From the NCBI GenBank assembly GCA_947453945.1, contig CANGJB010000003.1, forward strand, positions 1-64,000: DNA of 64,000 bases, in the 5' to 3' direction. A program made the translations under genes and the position numbers. Below the pieces are notes generated by a model. The model was not told where the DNA came from. It saw only the letters and a list, made by a program, of their open reading frames with translations, and ran no database searches. This DNA is from Sphingomonadaceae bacterium (GTDB lineage: Bacteria; Pseudomonadota; Alphaproteobacteria; Sphingomonadales; Sphingomonadaceae). Positions 16,929 to 29,270 of the stretch are shown here, one piece after another (position 1 is the stretch's first letter; each line of letters opens with the position of its first letter).

Positions 16929-19013
16929 TTAAGCCGGAACGCCCAGCTGGGCGAGGATGAAGGCAAACTCCTCCGCCGTCTCGCGCAGGCCCTCGAACCG
17001 GCCGGACTTGCCGCCATGCCCCGCGCCCATATTGGTCTTGAGCAGCAGTTCGTTGTCGTCGGTCTTCAACTCGCGCAGTTTCGCCACCCACTTTGCGGGC
17101 TCCCAATACGTCACGCGCGGATCATTGAGGCCCGCCGTCACCAGTATCGGCGGATAGGCCTGGGCCAAGACCTGATCGTAGGGGGAGTACGAGCGGATCA
17201 GCTCGAACGCGGCCTTGTCCTCGATCGGATTGCCCCATTCGGGCCACTCGCCCGGTGTCAGTGGCAGTTCGGCGTCGAGCATGGTCGCCAGCACATCGAC
17301 AAACGGCACATGCGCCGCCACTGCGCCCCACAGCGCGGGATCGGAATTGATCACCGCGCCCATCAGTTCGCCACCCGCAGAGCCGCCCGCAATCGCGATC
17401 CGCCCGGCCTCGGTGAAGCCTTCCGCGATCAGCCCCTTCGCCACATCGACGAAATCGTGGAAGGTGTTGGTGCGCTGCTCGAGCTTGCCTGCCTTGTACC
17501 AGCGCCGCCCCAGATCATCGCCGCCGCGGATATGCGCGATGGCATAGGCAAAGCCGCGGTCGACAAGGCTCAGCCGCGTGGTTGAAAAGCCCGGCCCGAT
17601 GGCAATGCCATAGGCGCCGTAGCCATAGAGATAGAGCGGCCCGCCCTGCTGCCGTCCCTTGCGCCACACCACCGAGACCGGCACCGCCGTTCCGTCACGC
17701 GCCGTGATTTCCAGCCGCGCCGTCTCGTATAGCGAGGCGTCATAGCCGCTGGGGATTTCCTGCGTTTTCAAAAGTTCGAGCCGCTGTTCGCCCACGTGAT
17801 AGTCATAGACCGAGGCCGGGCTCGTCATCGATTCATAGCTGACCCGCAGCTTTTCCATTGCCCATTCCGGGTTGTCGCCCAGCGATGCCTCATAGCTCGC
17901 CTCGGGAAAGGCGATGGCCTCGATCCGCGCCGGATCGTTGTAGTAGCGCACCTCGATCCTATCGAGCCCGCGCACCCGTCCTTCGATCACGTAGAAATCG
18001 CGGAACAGGTCGAAGCCGGTGAGGTAGAACTCGTCCGTCCCCTCGATCAGCGTGGTCCATTCGCCGGGGCTGGCGAGCGATGCCATGGCGAGGTGGAAGT
18101 TCTCGTGGCTGTCGTTGGTGTGGATGAACAGCGTCTCGCCGCGCAGGTCGACATCGTATTCCACCCCCGTTTGCCGTGGCCGCACCAGCAGCGGCGGCGC
18201 CAGCGGATCGGCCGCAGGCACCAGCCGCACTTCGCTCGTCTCGTGGTCGCCCGTGGCAATCACCAGCCATTCGTCATTGGCCGAAAGCCCGGCTGAAACG
18301 CGGAAGCCCTCGTCATCCTCGTGATAGAGCTCGACATCGCTTTCCACTGGCGTTCCCAGCCAGTGCAGCCGCGCATTGTCCGTCCGCCACTGCGCATTGG
18401 CGAGGCTGTAGACCAGCGCCTTATCGCCGGCCGCCCAGATGAGCGCGGAAAGCGTGCCGGGGATCACATCGGGCAGCACTTCGCCGGTCGCGATCACCTT
18501 GATCCGCGCGGTGAAGCGCTCCGATCCATTGTCGTCCACCGCCCAGGCGAGCAGCCGTCCGTCGCGGGAGACCGAGAGCGCACCAAGGCGGAAGTACTCA
18601 AGGCCCTCGGCCAGCGCTACCTCGTCGAGGATCAGCTCGTCCGCGCCTCCGGCCACGGGCTTTCGCCACCATTTCTTGTATTCGGCGCCTTCCTCGTATT
18701 CGATCCAGTAGAGCCAATCGCCGTCCTTCTGCGGCACCGATTTGTCGGCTTCCTTGATGCGTCCGCGCATCTCGGTGAGCAGCGTCTCGATGGTCGGCTC
18801 AAGCGGCTTCATCTGCGCGTCGAACCAGGCGTTCTCGGCTTCCAGATGTGCCAGCACCTCGGTGTCGGTCACCTCGGGATAGCCCGGATCGCGCAGCCAG
18901 TGGTACGGATCCTCGATGGTCACGCCGTGGTGGGTGAAAGAATGGGGCTTCTTGGCGGCGACCGGAGGCGCAGCGGCTGGGACCTTGGGGGTGGTTTCCG
19001 TCATTCCCTGCAT
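16929..19013 (-). CDS. ptrB: Oligopeptidase B (S9 prolyl oligopeptidase family)
   Basis: This serine peptidase cleaves short peptides after Arg or Lys. The 694 residues contain an N-terminal seven-bladed propeller (from HHGVTIEDPYHWLRD) and a C-terminal alpha/beta hydrolase domain with GGSAGGELMGAVIN (catalytic Ser), LNDPRVTYWEPAKW (Asp) and MGAGHGGKSGR (His). The acidic residues that set basic specificity fit subfamily S9A. There is no signal peptide, so it is cytoplasmic. The start could be ATG 19013 or ATG 19004; neither has a good ribosome site. The thioesterase follows directly, and aminopeptidase P is divergent. Both neighbours at this end are peptidases, suggesting a peptide-scavenging locus. 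Confidence 0.93.
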   Translation of the reverse strand: MQGMTETTPKVPAAAPPVAAKKPHSFTHHGVTIEDPYHWLRDPGYPEVTDTEVLAHLEAENAWFDAQMKPLEPTIETLLTEMRGRIKEADKSVPQKDGDWLYWIEYEEGAEYKKWWRKPVAGGADELILDEVALAEGLEYFRLGALSVSRDGRLLAWAVDDNGSERFTARIKVIATGEVLPDVIPGTLSALIWAAGDKALVYSLANAQWRTDNARLHWLGTPVESDVELYHEDDEGFRVSAGLSANDEWLVIATGDHETSEVRLVPAADPLAPPLLVRPRQTGVEYDVDLRGETLFIHTNDSHENFHLAMASLASPGEWTTLIEGTDEFYLTGFDLFRDFYVIEGRVRGLDRIEVRYYNDPARIEAIAFPEASYEASLGDNPEWAMEKLRVSYESMTSPASVYDYHVGEQRLELLKTQEIPSGYDASLYETARLEITARDGTAVPVSVVWRKGRQQGGPLYLYGYGAYGIAIGPGFSTTRLSLVDRGFAYAIAHIRGGDDLGRRWYKAGKLEQRTNTFHDFVDVAKGLIAEGFTEAGRIAIAGGSAGGELMGAVINSDPALWGAVAAHVPFVDVLATMLDAELPLTPGEWPEWGNPIEDKAAFELIRSYSPYDQVLAQAYPPILVTAGLNDPRVTYWEPAKWVAKLRELKTDDNELLLKTNMGAGHGGKSGRFEGLRETAEEFAFILAQLGVPA

Positions 19014-19068
19014 CTATGGTGTGCAGCATAAGCCCGCAAGGCGGGTCATACGCTTCAGGACACGACCC

Positions 19069-20886
19069 ATGCTGATGAAAGTTGAACAACAGGGGCATGA
19101 AGCCCGGCTCGAAGCCCTGCGCAAGGAACTCGCGCGGCAAGAGCTCGATGGCTTCGTCATCCCCATTTCCGACGAGCACATGAGCGAATATGTCGGCGCC
19201 TATGCCCAGCGCCTCGGCTGGCTGACCGGCTTCGGCGGCTCGGCCGGCACTGCCGTGGTCCTGAAGGACAAGGCCGCGATCTTCGTGGACGGGCGCTACA
19301 CGCTGCAGGTGCGCGAACAGGTCGATGGGCGGCTCTATCAATACCAGTCGGTCCCGCAGACGTCGGTCGCGGCATGGCTAGGCGAACAGGCCCCTGAAGG
19401 CGCGCGCATCGGGTATGACGCGTGGCTCCACGGCAAGGGTTGGGCCGATAGCGCCGCCGCCGCGCTGAAAGCCCGCAAGGCCGCGCTGGTCGCCGTGGTG
19501 CAAAACCCCGTAGACGCGATCTGGCAGGACCGCCCCGCGCCCTCCGCCGCCCCCGCGCTCGTCCATGCAGACGAATATGCCGGCGCCTCAGCCAACGAGA
19601 AACGCGCCGAAGTCGCCGCTTGGCTCACCGCGCGCGGGCTTGATGCCGCGGTCATTTCCGCGCTCGATTCGGTCGCGTGGCTGCTCAACATGCGCGGGTC
19701 GGATGTAGACTGCACCCCCGTCGCGCTCTCCTTCGTGCTCGCCCATGCAGACGGCACGGCAGACCTGTTCATCGCGCCCGAAAAGGTCACGCCCGAACTG
19801 GCCCAGCATCTCGGCAACGCCGTTCGCGTGCAGGACCGCGCCGCCTTCACCCCCGCGCTCGCCGCGCTTGCGGGCAAGAAAGTGGCGGTCGATCCCGAAC
19901 GTGCGGTCGCAGCCATCTATGCCGAGCTCGCTGCTGCCGGGGCCGAACCTGTCTCGGTCACCGATCCCACTGTTCTGCCCAAGGCTCGCAAGAACCCGGT
20001 CGAACAGGCCGGCCACCGCGCCGCGCAGGAGCGCGATGGCGCCGCGATCACCCGCTTCCTCCACTGGCTCTCGAACGCCGCGCCGAACGGCACCGAAACC
20101 GAACTGTCCGCCGCCGCCGCGCTCCGCGCCGAGCGCGAAAAGACCGGCCTCCTGCGCGACTTGTCGTTCGACACGATCTCCGCCGCTGGCCCCAACGGCG
20201 CCAGCCCGCACTACAAGGTGGACGAGCAGTCCAACCGCCAGATCGAGCCGAACAGCGTCTATCTGGTCGATTCGGGCGGCCAGTACCTTGATGGCACGAC
20301 CGACATCACCCGCACTGTCTGGATCGGCCCCGATGCGCCCCCGGCTGAAGTGAAGGACCGCTTCACCCGCGTGCTCAAGGGCCATATCGCGCTCGATCAG
20401 GCGGTGTTCCCCGAAGGCACCAACGGCAGCCAGCTCGATAGCTTCGCGCGCCAGTTCCTGTGGTCCGCCGGGCTCGATTATGCCCACGGCACCGGCCACG
20501 GCGTCGGCAGCTTCCTTGCCGTGCATGAAGGCCCGCAGCGCATCGCCAAGGCGGCGGGCGGGCAGGCCGGCACCGGCCAGGCCCTGCTCCCCGGCATGAT
20601 CCTCTCGAACGAGCCGGGCTATTACAAGGCCGGCGAATACGGCATCCGCATCGAGAACCTCGTGCTGGTCGAGGAGCGCGCAATCCCCGGCGCGGAAGGC
20701 ACGTTCATGGGCTTCGAGACGCTGACGTTCGCGCCCATCGATCGCACGCTGGTGGAGCCGTCGCTGCTGCTGGCGCACGAGCGCGACTGGTGGAATGCCT
20801 ATCACGCCAAGGTTCGCGCGCTGCTCGCGCCGCAGCTCGAAGGCACGGATCTGGCGTGGCTGGAGGCTGCCTGCGCCCCGTTGTAA
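19069..20886 (+). CDS. pepP: Xaa-Pro aminopeptidase P, M24 family
   Basis: This cytoplasmic metalloaminopeptidase removes an N-terminal residue before proline. The 605 residues have the long aminopeptidase P layout: two creatinase-type N-terminal domains (GFVIPISDEHMSEYVGAYAQ and the domain ending near residue 300) and a pita-bread domain with the metal ligands in LVDSGGQYLDGTTDITRTVW (two Asp), HGTGHGVGSFLAVHEGPQ (His), LSNEPGYYKAGEYGIR (Glu) and GFETLTFAPID (Glu). AGGA lies 8 nt before ATG 19069, which supports this start over the longer frame. It is divergent from ptrB. Confidence 0.95.
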   Translation: MLMKVEQQGHEARLEALRKELARQELDGFVIPISDEHMSEYVGAYAQRLGWLTGFGGSAGTAVVLKDKAAIFVDGRYTLQVREQVDGRLYQYQSVPQTSVAAWLGEQAPEGARIGYDAWLHGKGWADSAAAALKARKAALVAVVQNPVDAIWQDRPAPSAAPALVHADEYAGASANEKRAEVAAWLTARGLDAAVISALDSVAWLLNMRGSDVDCTPVALSFVLAHADGTADLFIAPEKVTPELAQHLGNAVRVQDRAAFTPALAALAGKKVAVDPERAVAAIYAELAAAGAEPVSVTDPTVLPKARKNPVEQAGHRAAQERDGAAITRFLHWLSNAAPNGTETELSAAAALRAEREKTGLLRDLSFDTISAAGPNGASPHYKVDEQSNRQIEPNSVYLVDSGGQYLDGTTDITRTVWIGPDAPPAEVKDRFTRVLKGHIALDQAVFPEGTNGSQLDSFARQFLWSAGLDYAHGTGHGVGSFLAVHEGPQRIAKAAGGQAGTGQALLPGMILSNEPGYYKAGEYGIRIENLVLVEERAIPGAEGTFMGFETLTFAPIDRTLVEPSLLLAHERDWWNAYHAKVRALLAPQLEGTDLAWLEAACAPL

Positions 20887-20894
20887 GCATTTTT

Positions 20895-20909
20895 GTTCGT
20901 GTTATGTTC
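20895..20909. promoter_or_regulatory. LexA-type SOS box (GTTC-N7-GTTC)
   Basis: GTTC at 20895-20898 and GTTC at 20906-20909 are separated by exactly 7 nt, the alphaproteobacterial LexA consensus. The site is 49 nt upstream of the VOC gene and 9 nt after the pepP stop, in the right place to repress the VOC-cupin pair. Confidence 0.55.
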
Positions 20910-20957
20910 TGATTATCGCGACTCGATAGTGAGGGTTGGGCGTAAGAGGAGGTACAC

Positions 20958-21332
20958 ATGATCGGCTACGTAACTTTGGGAACCAACGATCTCGCGCGCG
21001 GCGCGGCGTTCTATGATGCGCTGGCCGCCGAAATGGGCACCAAGCGAATGTATGAATGGGATGGCGCCATCGCTTGGGGTGAAGCTGGCGGCGCTGCCGG
21101 CATCGGCCTGATGAAGCCCTACAATGGCGAGCCCGCCACCGTGGGCAACGGCGTGATGGTTGCATTGGAAGCGAAGGATACAGCGCAGGTGGACAGGCTC
21201 CATGCTGCCGCGCTCGCCCATGGCGGCACATGCGAAGGTCCTCCGGGGCCGCGCGGCGAAGGCGGGTTCTACGCCGCCTATTTCCGCGATCCCGATGGCA
21301 ACAAGCTCAATGCCTTCGTGATGGGGAGCTGA
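20958..21332 (+). CDS. VOC family (glyoxalase/bleomycin-resistance fold) protein
   Basis: The 124 residues form one VOC unit pair: IGYVTLGTNDLARGAAFYDA at the start, YNGEPATVGNGVMVALEA in the middle and FYAAYFRDPDGNKLNAFVMG at the end. The family binds a divalent metal and small molecules; members act as glyoxalases, dioxygenases or drug-binding proteins, and the substrate here is unknown. The ribosome site is strong (AAGAGGAGG, about 7 nt before ATG). A LexA-like box lies upstream, so the gene may be DNA-damage inducible. The cupin gene begins 6 nt after its stop. Confidence 0.88.
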   Translation: MIGYVTLGTNDLARGAAFYDALAAEMGTKRMYEWDGAIAWGEAGGAAGIGLMKPYNGEPATVGNGVMVALEAKDTAQVDRLHAAALAHGGTCEGPPGPRGEGGFYAAYFRDPDGNKLNAFVMGS

Positions 21333-21338
21333 CACGCC

Positions 21339-21734
21339 ATGGCGCACCGGCTCGATAGGCATCCCATCCATATCGGGCTCGGTGCGCAGGCCGTGCCGCA
21401 GCCCGCCTTCACCGGCATGGAATGGTACGGCGATTACATCGCCCGCCACGGCGCTGACGGGGCAGAAGGCCGCCTCGTCAGCCAGCACACTTTCACCGAA
21501 AGCTGGGACAGTTGGGAAATGCACCCGGCGGGGGATGAGGTCGTGCTGATGCTGAGCGGGGAAGGCGTGATGCATCAGGAACTGGCCGATGGATCGACTG
21601 CCGAAGTTCGCCTCGTTGCCGGCGAATATGCGGTCAATCCGCCCGGCGCTTGGCATACGATGGATCTGGTTTCGGCAGAAGCGACGGCGCTTTTCATCAC
21701 CGCCGGCCTCGGCACCGAACATCGCCCGCGCTGA
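21339..21734 (+). CDS. Cupin domain protein
   Basis: The 131 residues form a single cupin barrel: SWEMHPAGDEVVLMLSGEG (motif 1, with a His and a Glu as possible metal ligands), then VAGEYAVNPPGAWHTMDLV (motif 2, with His). It is probably a small metal-binding enzyme or sensor of unknown substrate. It is coupled to the VOC gene (6 nt apart), and VOC-cupin pairs suggest joint handling of one small molecule. No signal peptide was seen. Confidence 0.85.
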   Translation: MAHRLDRHPIHIGLGAQAVPQPAFTGMEWYGDYIARHGADGAEGRLVSQHTFTESWDSWEMHPAGDEVVLMLSGEGVMHQELADGSTAEVRLVAGEYAVNPPGAWHTMDLVSAEATALFITAGLGTEHRPR

Positions 21735-21740
21735 ACCTCC

Positions 21741-21790
21741 GCGACAAAGTGCGACAAAACACCCCGCTGGCGGCATAACTGCGCGACAAG
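21741..21790 (+). promoter_or_regulatory. Tandem GCGACAAA direct repeats, probable response-regulator operator
   Basis: GCGACAAAGT (21741-21750) is followed at once by GCGACAAAAC (21751-21760), a 10-bp period, and a third GCGACAAG lies at 21783-21790. Tandem 10-11 bp repeats are the usual target of OmpR-type regulators. They stand 70-120 nt before the EF-hand gene, so autoregulation by the response regulator two genes downstream is the likely reading. Confidence 0.5.
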
Positions 21791-21860
21791 TCCGGCTTAG
21801 GAAGCACACAGCCGGAAAGGGGCTTTTCCCCCTGTTCCGTCCGAACAAGGACCGAGACCG

Positions 21861-22526
21861 ATGAAGAAAACCACCCTCGCCGCCTCTGCGGCTGTCGTGC
21901 TCACCGCCGCCACGGCGCTCTATGCCGTCCACCCAGCCTTTGCCGAACCTGCCCGCGACCCGATGGGTGGCGCCACGGTGACATGGGCCGACGCCAAGGC
22001 CAAGGCCGACGCGTTCTGGACTAAGCTGGACGTTAACAAGGATGGTGTGCTCAATGATGCGGACCGCGCGGCTAAGATGGGCGAGATGTTCGACACCATC
22101 GACGCCAACCACGATGGTTCGATCAGCAAGGCCGAATTCATGGACCACCACAAGGCAATGATGGAAGGCCGCTCGAAAAGCCGCGATGGCGCCGAAGGCC
22201 GTCCGCCGATGGGTGAGGGCATGGGCATGATGATGGGCCCGGGCGCGCACAAGCTGCGTGAAATGGCCGAGAAGGCCGATACCAACCATGATGGCACGAT
22301 CACCCGCGCCGAATTCGACGCCGCCGCCAAAGCGCGCTTCGATACGGCCGATACCAACCACGATGGCAAGCTGACCCCCGAGGAACGCCGCGCCGCGTGG
22401 AAGGCGATGCGCGGGGATCGCGCCAGTGGTTGGGGCGGCGGCTGGGGCCGTGGTCATGGCATGCGCGGGCACGGCATGGGCGGTGACATGGGCGATATGC
22501 CGCCCCCGCCGCCCCCGGCTGACTGA
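21861..22526 (+). CDS. Exported EF-hand calcium-binding protein
   Basis: The 221 residues begin with a signal peptide (KKTTLAASAAVVLTAATALY, cleavage near AFA-EP). Four EF-hand loops follow: DVNKDGVLNDAD, DANHDGSISKAEF, DTNHDGTITRAEF and DTNHDGKLTPEE, each with Asp/Asn/Gly at the calcium positions. A Met/Gly-rich spacer lies between the pairs, and the C-terminus is Gly/His/Met-rich ending in a proline run. It probably binds Ca2+ in the periplasm. The response regulator starts 2 nt after the stop, so all three genes form one operon and calcium is the likely signal; in other proteobacteria similar operons are calcium responsive. Confidence 0.9.
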   Translation: MKKTTLAASAAVVLTAATALYAVHPAFAEPARDPMGGATVTWADAKAKADAFWTKLDVNKDGVLNDADRAAKMGEMFDTIDANHDGSISKAEFMDHHKAMMEGRSKSRDGAEGRPPMGEGMGMMMGPGAHKLREMAEKADTNHDGTITRAEFDAAAKARFDTADTNHDGKLTPEERRAAWKAMRGDRASGWGGGWGRGHGMRGHGMGGDMGDMPPPPPPAD

Positions 22527-22528
22527 GC

Positions 22529-23272
22529 ATGGCGGCAACACCTGCACTCACTCGTGTGCTGGTCGTCGATGACGAAGCCGCATTGCGCGAGCCCCTGGCG
22601 GACTATCTTGTCCGCCAGGGGTTTGCCGCGAGCCAGGCCGCCGGCGCGGCCGAGGCCCGCGCCCGCCTTGCCGGCGAAGCGTTCGATATCGTGTTGCTTG
22701 ATGTGATGATGCCCGGCGAGGACGGGCTTTCGCTCTGCCGCCATCTCATCGAATCGCGCCATCTGCCCGTGATCTTCCTCACCGCGCGGGGTGAAGCAAC
22801 AGATCGCATCGTCGGGCTCGAGATCGGCGCGGACGACTATGTGGTGAAGCCGTTCGATCCGCGTGAACTGGTCGCGCGCATCCGCTCGGTGCTGCGCCGT
22901 GCCGCACGCACGCCCGAACCTGCCGAGAGCGCGGCGGATGCGTTCCACTATGCCTTCGAAGGCTGGCGGCTTGATCCGCTGCGCCGCCGCCTGATCGACA
23001 ACGAAGGCGCGGTTGTGGCGATTTCCTCGGCAGAGTTTCGCCTGCTCGTCGCCTTTCTCGATCATCCGCGCCAGGTGCTCGACCGTGATAGGCTGCTCGA
23101 TATGGTGCAGGGCCGTGAGGCGCACTTGTTCGACCGCGCGGTGGACAACCAGATCAGCCGCCTGCGCCGCAAGATCGAGCGCGACAGCCGCAATCCCGAA
23201 CTGATCCAGACCGTCTGGGGCGGCGGCTACATGCTTGCCGCCGAAGTGCGCCGGGTCCCCTCCGATGGCTGA
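22529..23272 (+). CDS. OmpR-family response regulator
   Basis: The 247 residues have an N-terminal receiver (VLVVDDEAALREPLADYL; phosphoacceptor Asp in DIVLLDVMMPGEDGLSLC; Thr in IFLTARGEATD; Lys in YVVKPFDPRELVARI) and a C-terminal winged helix (SSAEFRLLVAFLDHPRQVLD, ISRLRRKIERDSRNPELIQT, VWGGGYML). It acts as a DNA-binding regulator driven by the downstream kinase, whose start codon overlaps its end by 8 nt. The tandem repeats upstream of the operon are its most likely site. Confidence 0.95.
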   Translation: MAATPALTRVLVVDDEAALREPLADYLVRQGFAASQAAGAAEARARLAGEAFDIVLLDVMMPGEDGLSLCRHLIESRHLPVIFLTARGEATDRIVGLEIGADDYVVKPFDPRELVARIRSVLRRAARTPEPAESAADAFHYAFEGWRLDPLRRRLIDNEGAVVAISSAEFRLLVAFLDHPRQVLDRDRLLDMVQGREAHLFDRAVDNQISRLRRKIERDSRNPELIQTVWGGGYMLAAEVRRVPSDG

Positions 23273-24714
23273 AACCGGGCGAAGTCTGCGCCTCTGGCCG
23301 CGCAGCCTGCAAGGCCAGATGCTGCTCGCCATCGCGCTCGCGCTGATGGTTGCGCAGGGGCTGTCCGCCGCCTTGATGTGGCGGATGCAACACGAGCGGC
23401 ACTTCGCGGGCCTCGTCAATTATGCCGCGTTCAGCCTGCTCGGCCGCAATCCGCGTGCGCAGTTCGGCCCGCCCGGCGGACCCCCGCCCGGCCTCTTTCC
23501 GGGCGGCGAAGGTCCGCCCGAGGTCGGCCTGCGCATGCCGCGCCCACTGCGGGTGCAGGAAGAACAGCGCGCGCCGCAGCAGGCCGGCGATCGCCGCCGT
23601 CCGGATATCGAACAGGGCCTGCGTCAGGTGCTCGAAGCGCAGGGCGTCGATGCCGCGCGCCTGTTCGTGGCCGAGCGCGATCCGGCGCGCGATCCGGTGA
23701 TTGCCGTATGGCTCGCCCAGCCGCGCGTGCGCATGACGCGTCCGCCCGGCGCGCCGCGCCCGCGCCTGATCGTCGCGGCAATCGGCCGCGCCGATGGCAC
23801 CTGGCTCACCGCGCGCTTGCTCGCTCCCCGCAACGAACGCGCGATGCTCACCACGCTCGTGCTGCAGACGCTGCTGCTTTACGTCGTACTGGTCGGCGCG
23901 GTTGCGCTGATTCTGCGCCGCATCGCGCGGCCCTTGCGCGCGCTGACCACGCAAGTCGAAGGCTTCGCCCGTTCGCGCGTACCCGGCGGGCAGCTGGCGC
24001 CCGAAGGCCCGGACGATATCCGCCGTCTGATCGTGGCCAACAACGCGATGGAGCGGCGCGTCGGTGCGCTGCTCGATGAGAAGGACGTGATGCTCGGTGC
24101 CATCGGCCACGATCTCAAGACGCCGCTGGCCGCGCTGCGGGTGCGGGTCGAGGTGGTCGAGAACGATGCGGAACGATCGCGGATGGTCGCCGGGATCGAG
24201 GACATCAACCGCTCGCTCGACGATATCCTGAGCCTGGCGCGCGTTGGCCGTCCGTCCGACCCGCTTGAGCCAACCGAACTCAGCGCGCTCGTCGCCGATG
24301 TGGTGGGCGAATACGAGGACATGGGCGAGGATGTGATCTTGGGCGAGGCGCAGCGCATGGTCATGCCGCTGCGCGCCACCTGGCTGCGCCGGGCCATGCG
24401 CAACCTTGTCTCGAACGCACTGCGCTATGGCAGCCGCGCCCGTGTCAGCCTGCAGCGCGATGGGCAGGAGGCGGTGCTGGTGGTCGAGGATGATGGCCCC
24501 GGCATTCCGAGCCACGAGATCGCCCGGATGCTGGAGCCGTTCACCCGGCTTGAAGCCTCGCGCAATTCGGCCACGGGCGGCGCGGGTCTTGGCCTCACCC
24601 TCGCGCGCGCGATTGCCGATCAGCACGGCGGCTCGCTGCACCTTGCGAACCGGCAGGATGGCGGCGAGACCAGAGGTCTCACCGCCACGTTGCGCCTGCC
24701 TTTGGGTCTTCCGC

Positions 24715-24722
<8 letters not shown>
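23265..24722 (+). CDS. Sensor histidine kinase
   Basis: The 485 residues start at ATG 23265, overlapping the regulator gene. Order: membrane segment (MLLAIALALMVAQGLSAALM), a Pro/Gly-rich periplasmic part of about 150 residues (unusually rich in GPPGGPPPGLFPGG-like stretches), a second membrane segment (LVLQTLLLYVVLVGAVALIL), HAMP, the dimerisation box AIGHDLKTPLAALRVRVEVV with the phosphorylated His, and the ATPase domain with NLVSNALRYGSRA (N box), VEDDGPGIP (G1) and GGAGLGLTLARAIADQHGG (G2). It presumably senses a periplasmic signal, perhaps calcium through the EF-hand partner. Its end overlaps the convergent M1 peptidase by 8 nt. Confidence 0.94.
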
Positions 24723-27393
<2,671 letters not shown>

Positions 27394-27549
27394 GGAAACC
27401 TTTCAGGTCAAACCGGGGCTGGCCCGGGATGGAATGTCGCTTGCCTGCCCCGATCCCGTTTCAACCTCAACCGCATTCGACGAACCGCGCCTGCCGTTCG
27501 TCGAATGACCAGAATCAGAACCGCGCCGCGCGCAAGCGGCCAGACGCTC

Positions 27550-29124
27550 TCAGCGCAGCAGGCCGCCCAGCAGTCCGCGGGCGAACCGGCCAAAGGCCGC
27601 GCCGCCGATTTGCGTGGCGATGGTGCCGACAATCGCGCTCGCGCCGGATTCGATGGGGGATGCGCGCGATTTCCTCCCGGTCATCTGCGCGGCGATCACC
27701 GATCCGGCGGATGCCGCAATCGCGCCGACTGCGGCCTTGCCCGCCTTGCCCCACATCGAAGGTGTCTGGCGTGCCGAAGCCTGCTGGGCGGCAGCCCCTT
27801 CGGCCTCGACCTGCTGCGCGGCGGCGGCGGCATCCTGTGCCTTTTGCGCCAGCACTTCGGAGGCGGATTCGCGGTTCACCGCCGCATCGTACTTGCCGTC
27901 AAACGGGCTGACCGACTGGATGATCGCGCGCTCCTTGGGCTCCAGCGGCCCCAGCCGCGAACGCGGCGGTGCCACCAGCGTGCGCTGCACGATCCCCGGC
28001 GCGCCATCGGCATCGAGCGTCGAGACCAGCGCTTCGCCCACCTTCAGCTCGGTGATCACCGTTTCGACATCGAGATCGGGATTGATGCGGAAGGTTTCCG
28101 CCGCCGCCCGAATCGCCTTCTGATCGCGCGGGGTGAAGGCGCGCAGGGCGTGTTGCACGCGGTTGCCCAGCTGGCCTGCGATCTTCTCCGGAATGTCGAT
28201 CGGGTTCTGCGAGATGAAATAGACACCGACGCCCTTTGAACGGATCAGGCGCACCACTTGCTCCACCTTGTCGAACAAGGCCTGCGGGGCATCCTCGAAC
28301 AGCAAGTGGGCCTCGTCGAAGAAGAACACCAGCTTGGGCTTTTCCGGGTCGCCCACTTCGGGCAGCGCCTCGAACAATTCGCTCAGCAACCAGAGCAGGA
28401 ACGTCGCGTAGAGCTTGGGGCTTTGCATCAGCTTTTCGGCGCTGAGCACGTTGACCATGCCGCGCCCCTGCTCATCGATCTTGATGAAATCGTTGATCTC
28501 GAACGCCGGCTCGCCGAAAAACCGGTCTGCGCCCTGGCTTTCGAAGGCGAGGAGCTGGCGCTGGATCGTGCCGACGCTGGCCTTGGAAACGTTGCCATAT
28601 TTGCCGGCCAGTTCGCTCGCGTTCTCCGCGCAGGCCATCAGCGTGGCTTGCAGGTCGGGCAGATCGAGCAGCAGCAACCCGTTATCGTCGGCAAAGCGGA
28701 ACGCGATGTTGAGCACGCCTTCCTGCGTTTCGTTAAGGCCCAGCAGGCGCGCCAGCAGCAGCGGGCCCATTTCCGAAATCGTCGTGCGGATCGGATGCCC
28801 CGCCTCGCCGTAAAGATCCCAGAACACCACCGGGTTATCGGCATACGTAAACGGATCGATGCCCAGTTCCTTGGCGCGGCTTTCTATCTTGTCGGCGTGC
28901 TTGAAGGTGGGGCTGCCGGGCATGGCGATGCCTGCCAGATCGCCTTTCACGTCGGCCAGGAACACTGGCACGCCGCGCGCGGAAAACTGTTCGGCCATGC
29001 CCTGAAGGGTGACCGTCTTGCCGGTTCCGGTGGCTCCCGCCACAAGACCGTGGCGGTTGGCGCGGTCCAGTCGAAGCATCTGGCGTTCGCCTGTTGCACC
29101 AAGACCAATGTAGATATCGTCCAT
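27550..29124 (-). CDS. HerA-like ATPase (DUF853 family)
   Basis: The 524 residues contain Walker A in [37 protein letters not shown], and Walker [20 protein letters not shown], followed by [20 protein letters not shown] and the arginine-finger region [20 protein letters not shown]. This is the DUF853/HerA_C family, a hexameric FtsK-HerA class ATPase often annotated as a helicase; its cellular role in bacteria is not settled. The C-terminal 100 residues are Ala/Gln-rich with a small Gly-rich end. It stands alone, divergent from pabB with 146 nt between. Confidence 0.9.
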   Translation of the reverse strand: MDDIYIGLGATGERQMLRLDRANRHGLVAGATGTGKTVTLQGMAEQFSARGVPVFLADVKGDLAGIAMPGSPTFKHADKIESRAKELGIDPFTYADNPVVFWDLYGEAGHPIRTTISEMGPLLLARLLGLNETQEGVLNIAFRFADDNGLLLLDLPDLQATLMACAENASELAGKYGNVSKASVGTIQRQLLAFESQGADRFFGEPAFEINDFIKIDEQGRGMVNVLSAEKLMQSPKLYATFLLWLLSELFEALPEVGDPEKPKLVFFFDEAHLLFEDAPQALFDKVEQVVRLIRSKGVGVYFISQNPIDIPEKIAGQLGNRVQHALRAFTPRDQKAIRAAAETFRINPDLDVETVITELKVGEALVSTLDADGAPGIVQRTLVAPPRSRLGPLEPKERAIIQSVSPFDGKYDAAVNRESASEVLAQKAQDAAAAAQQVEAEGAAAQQASARQTPSMWGKAGKAAVGAIAASAGSVIAAQMTGRKSRASPIESGASAIVGTIATQIGGAAFGRFARGLLGGLLR

Positions 29125-29270
29125 GAGAAGTATCCGTGAGTGTTCTGGTTGAAACGTAATCCCGCTTTTCTTGTCCTCCGGAATGAAACTGGAGGGAAGC
29201 GGTTTTTACCACGCTTTTTGAACCGTTTTTTGCATCTGGGGCAGAGCGCCGCTAAAGCCCGCCCGCAACC

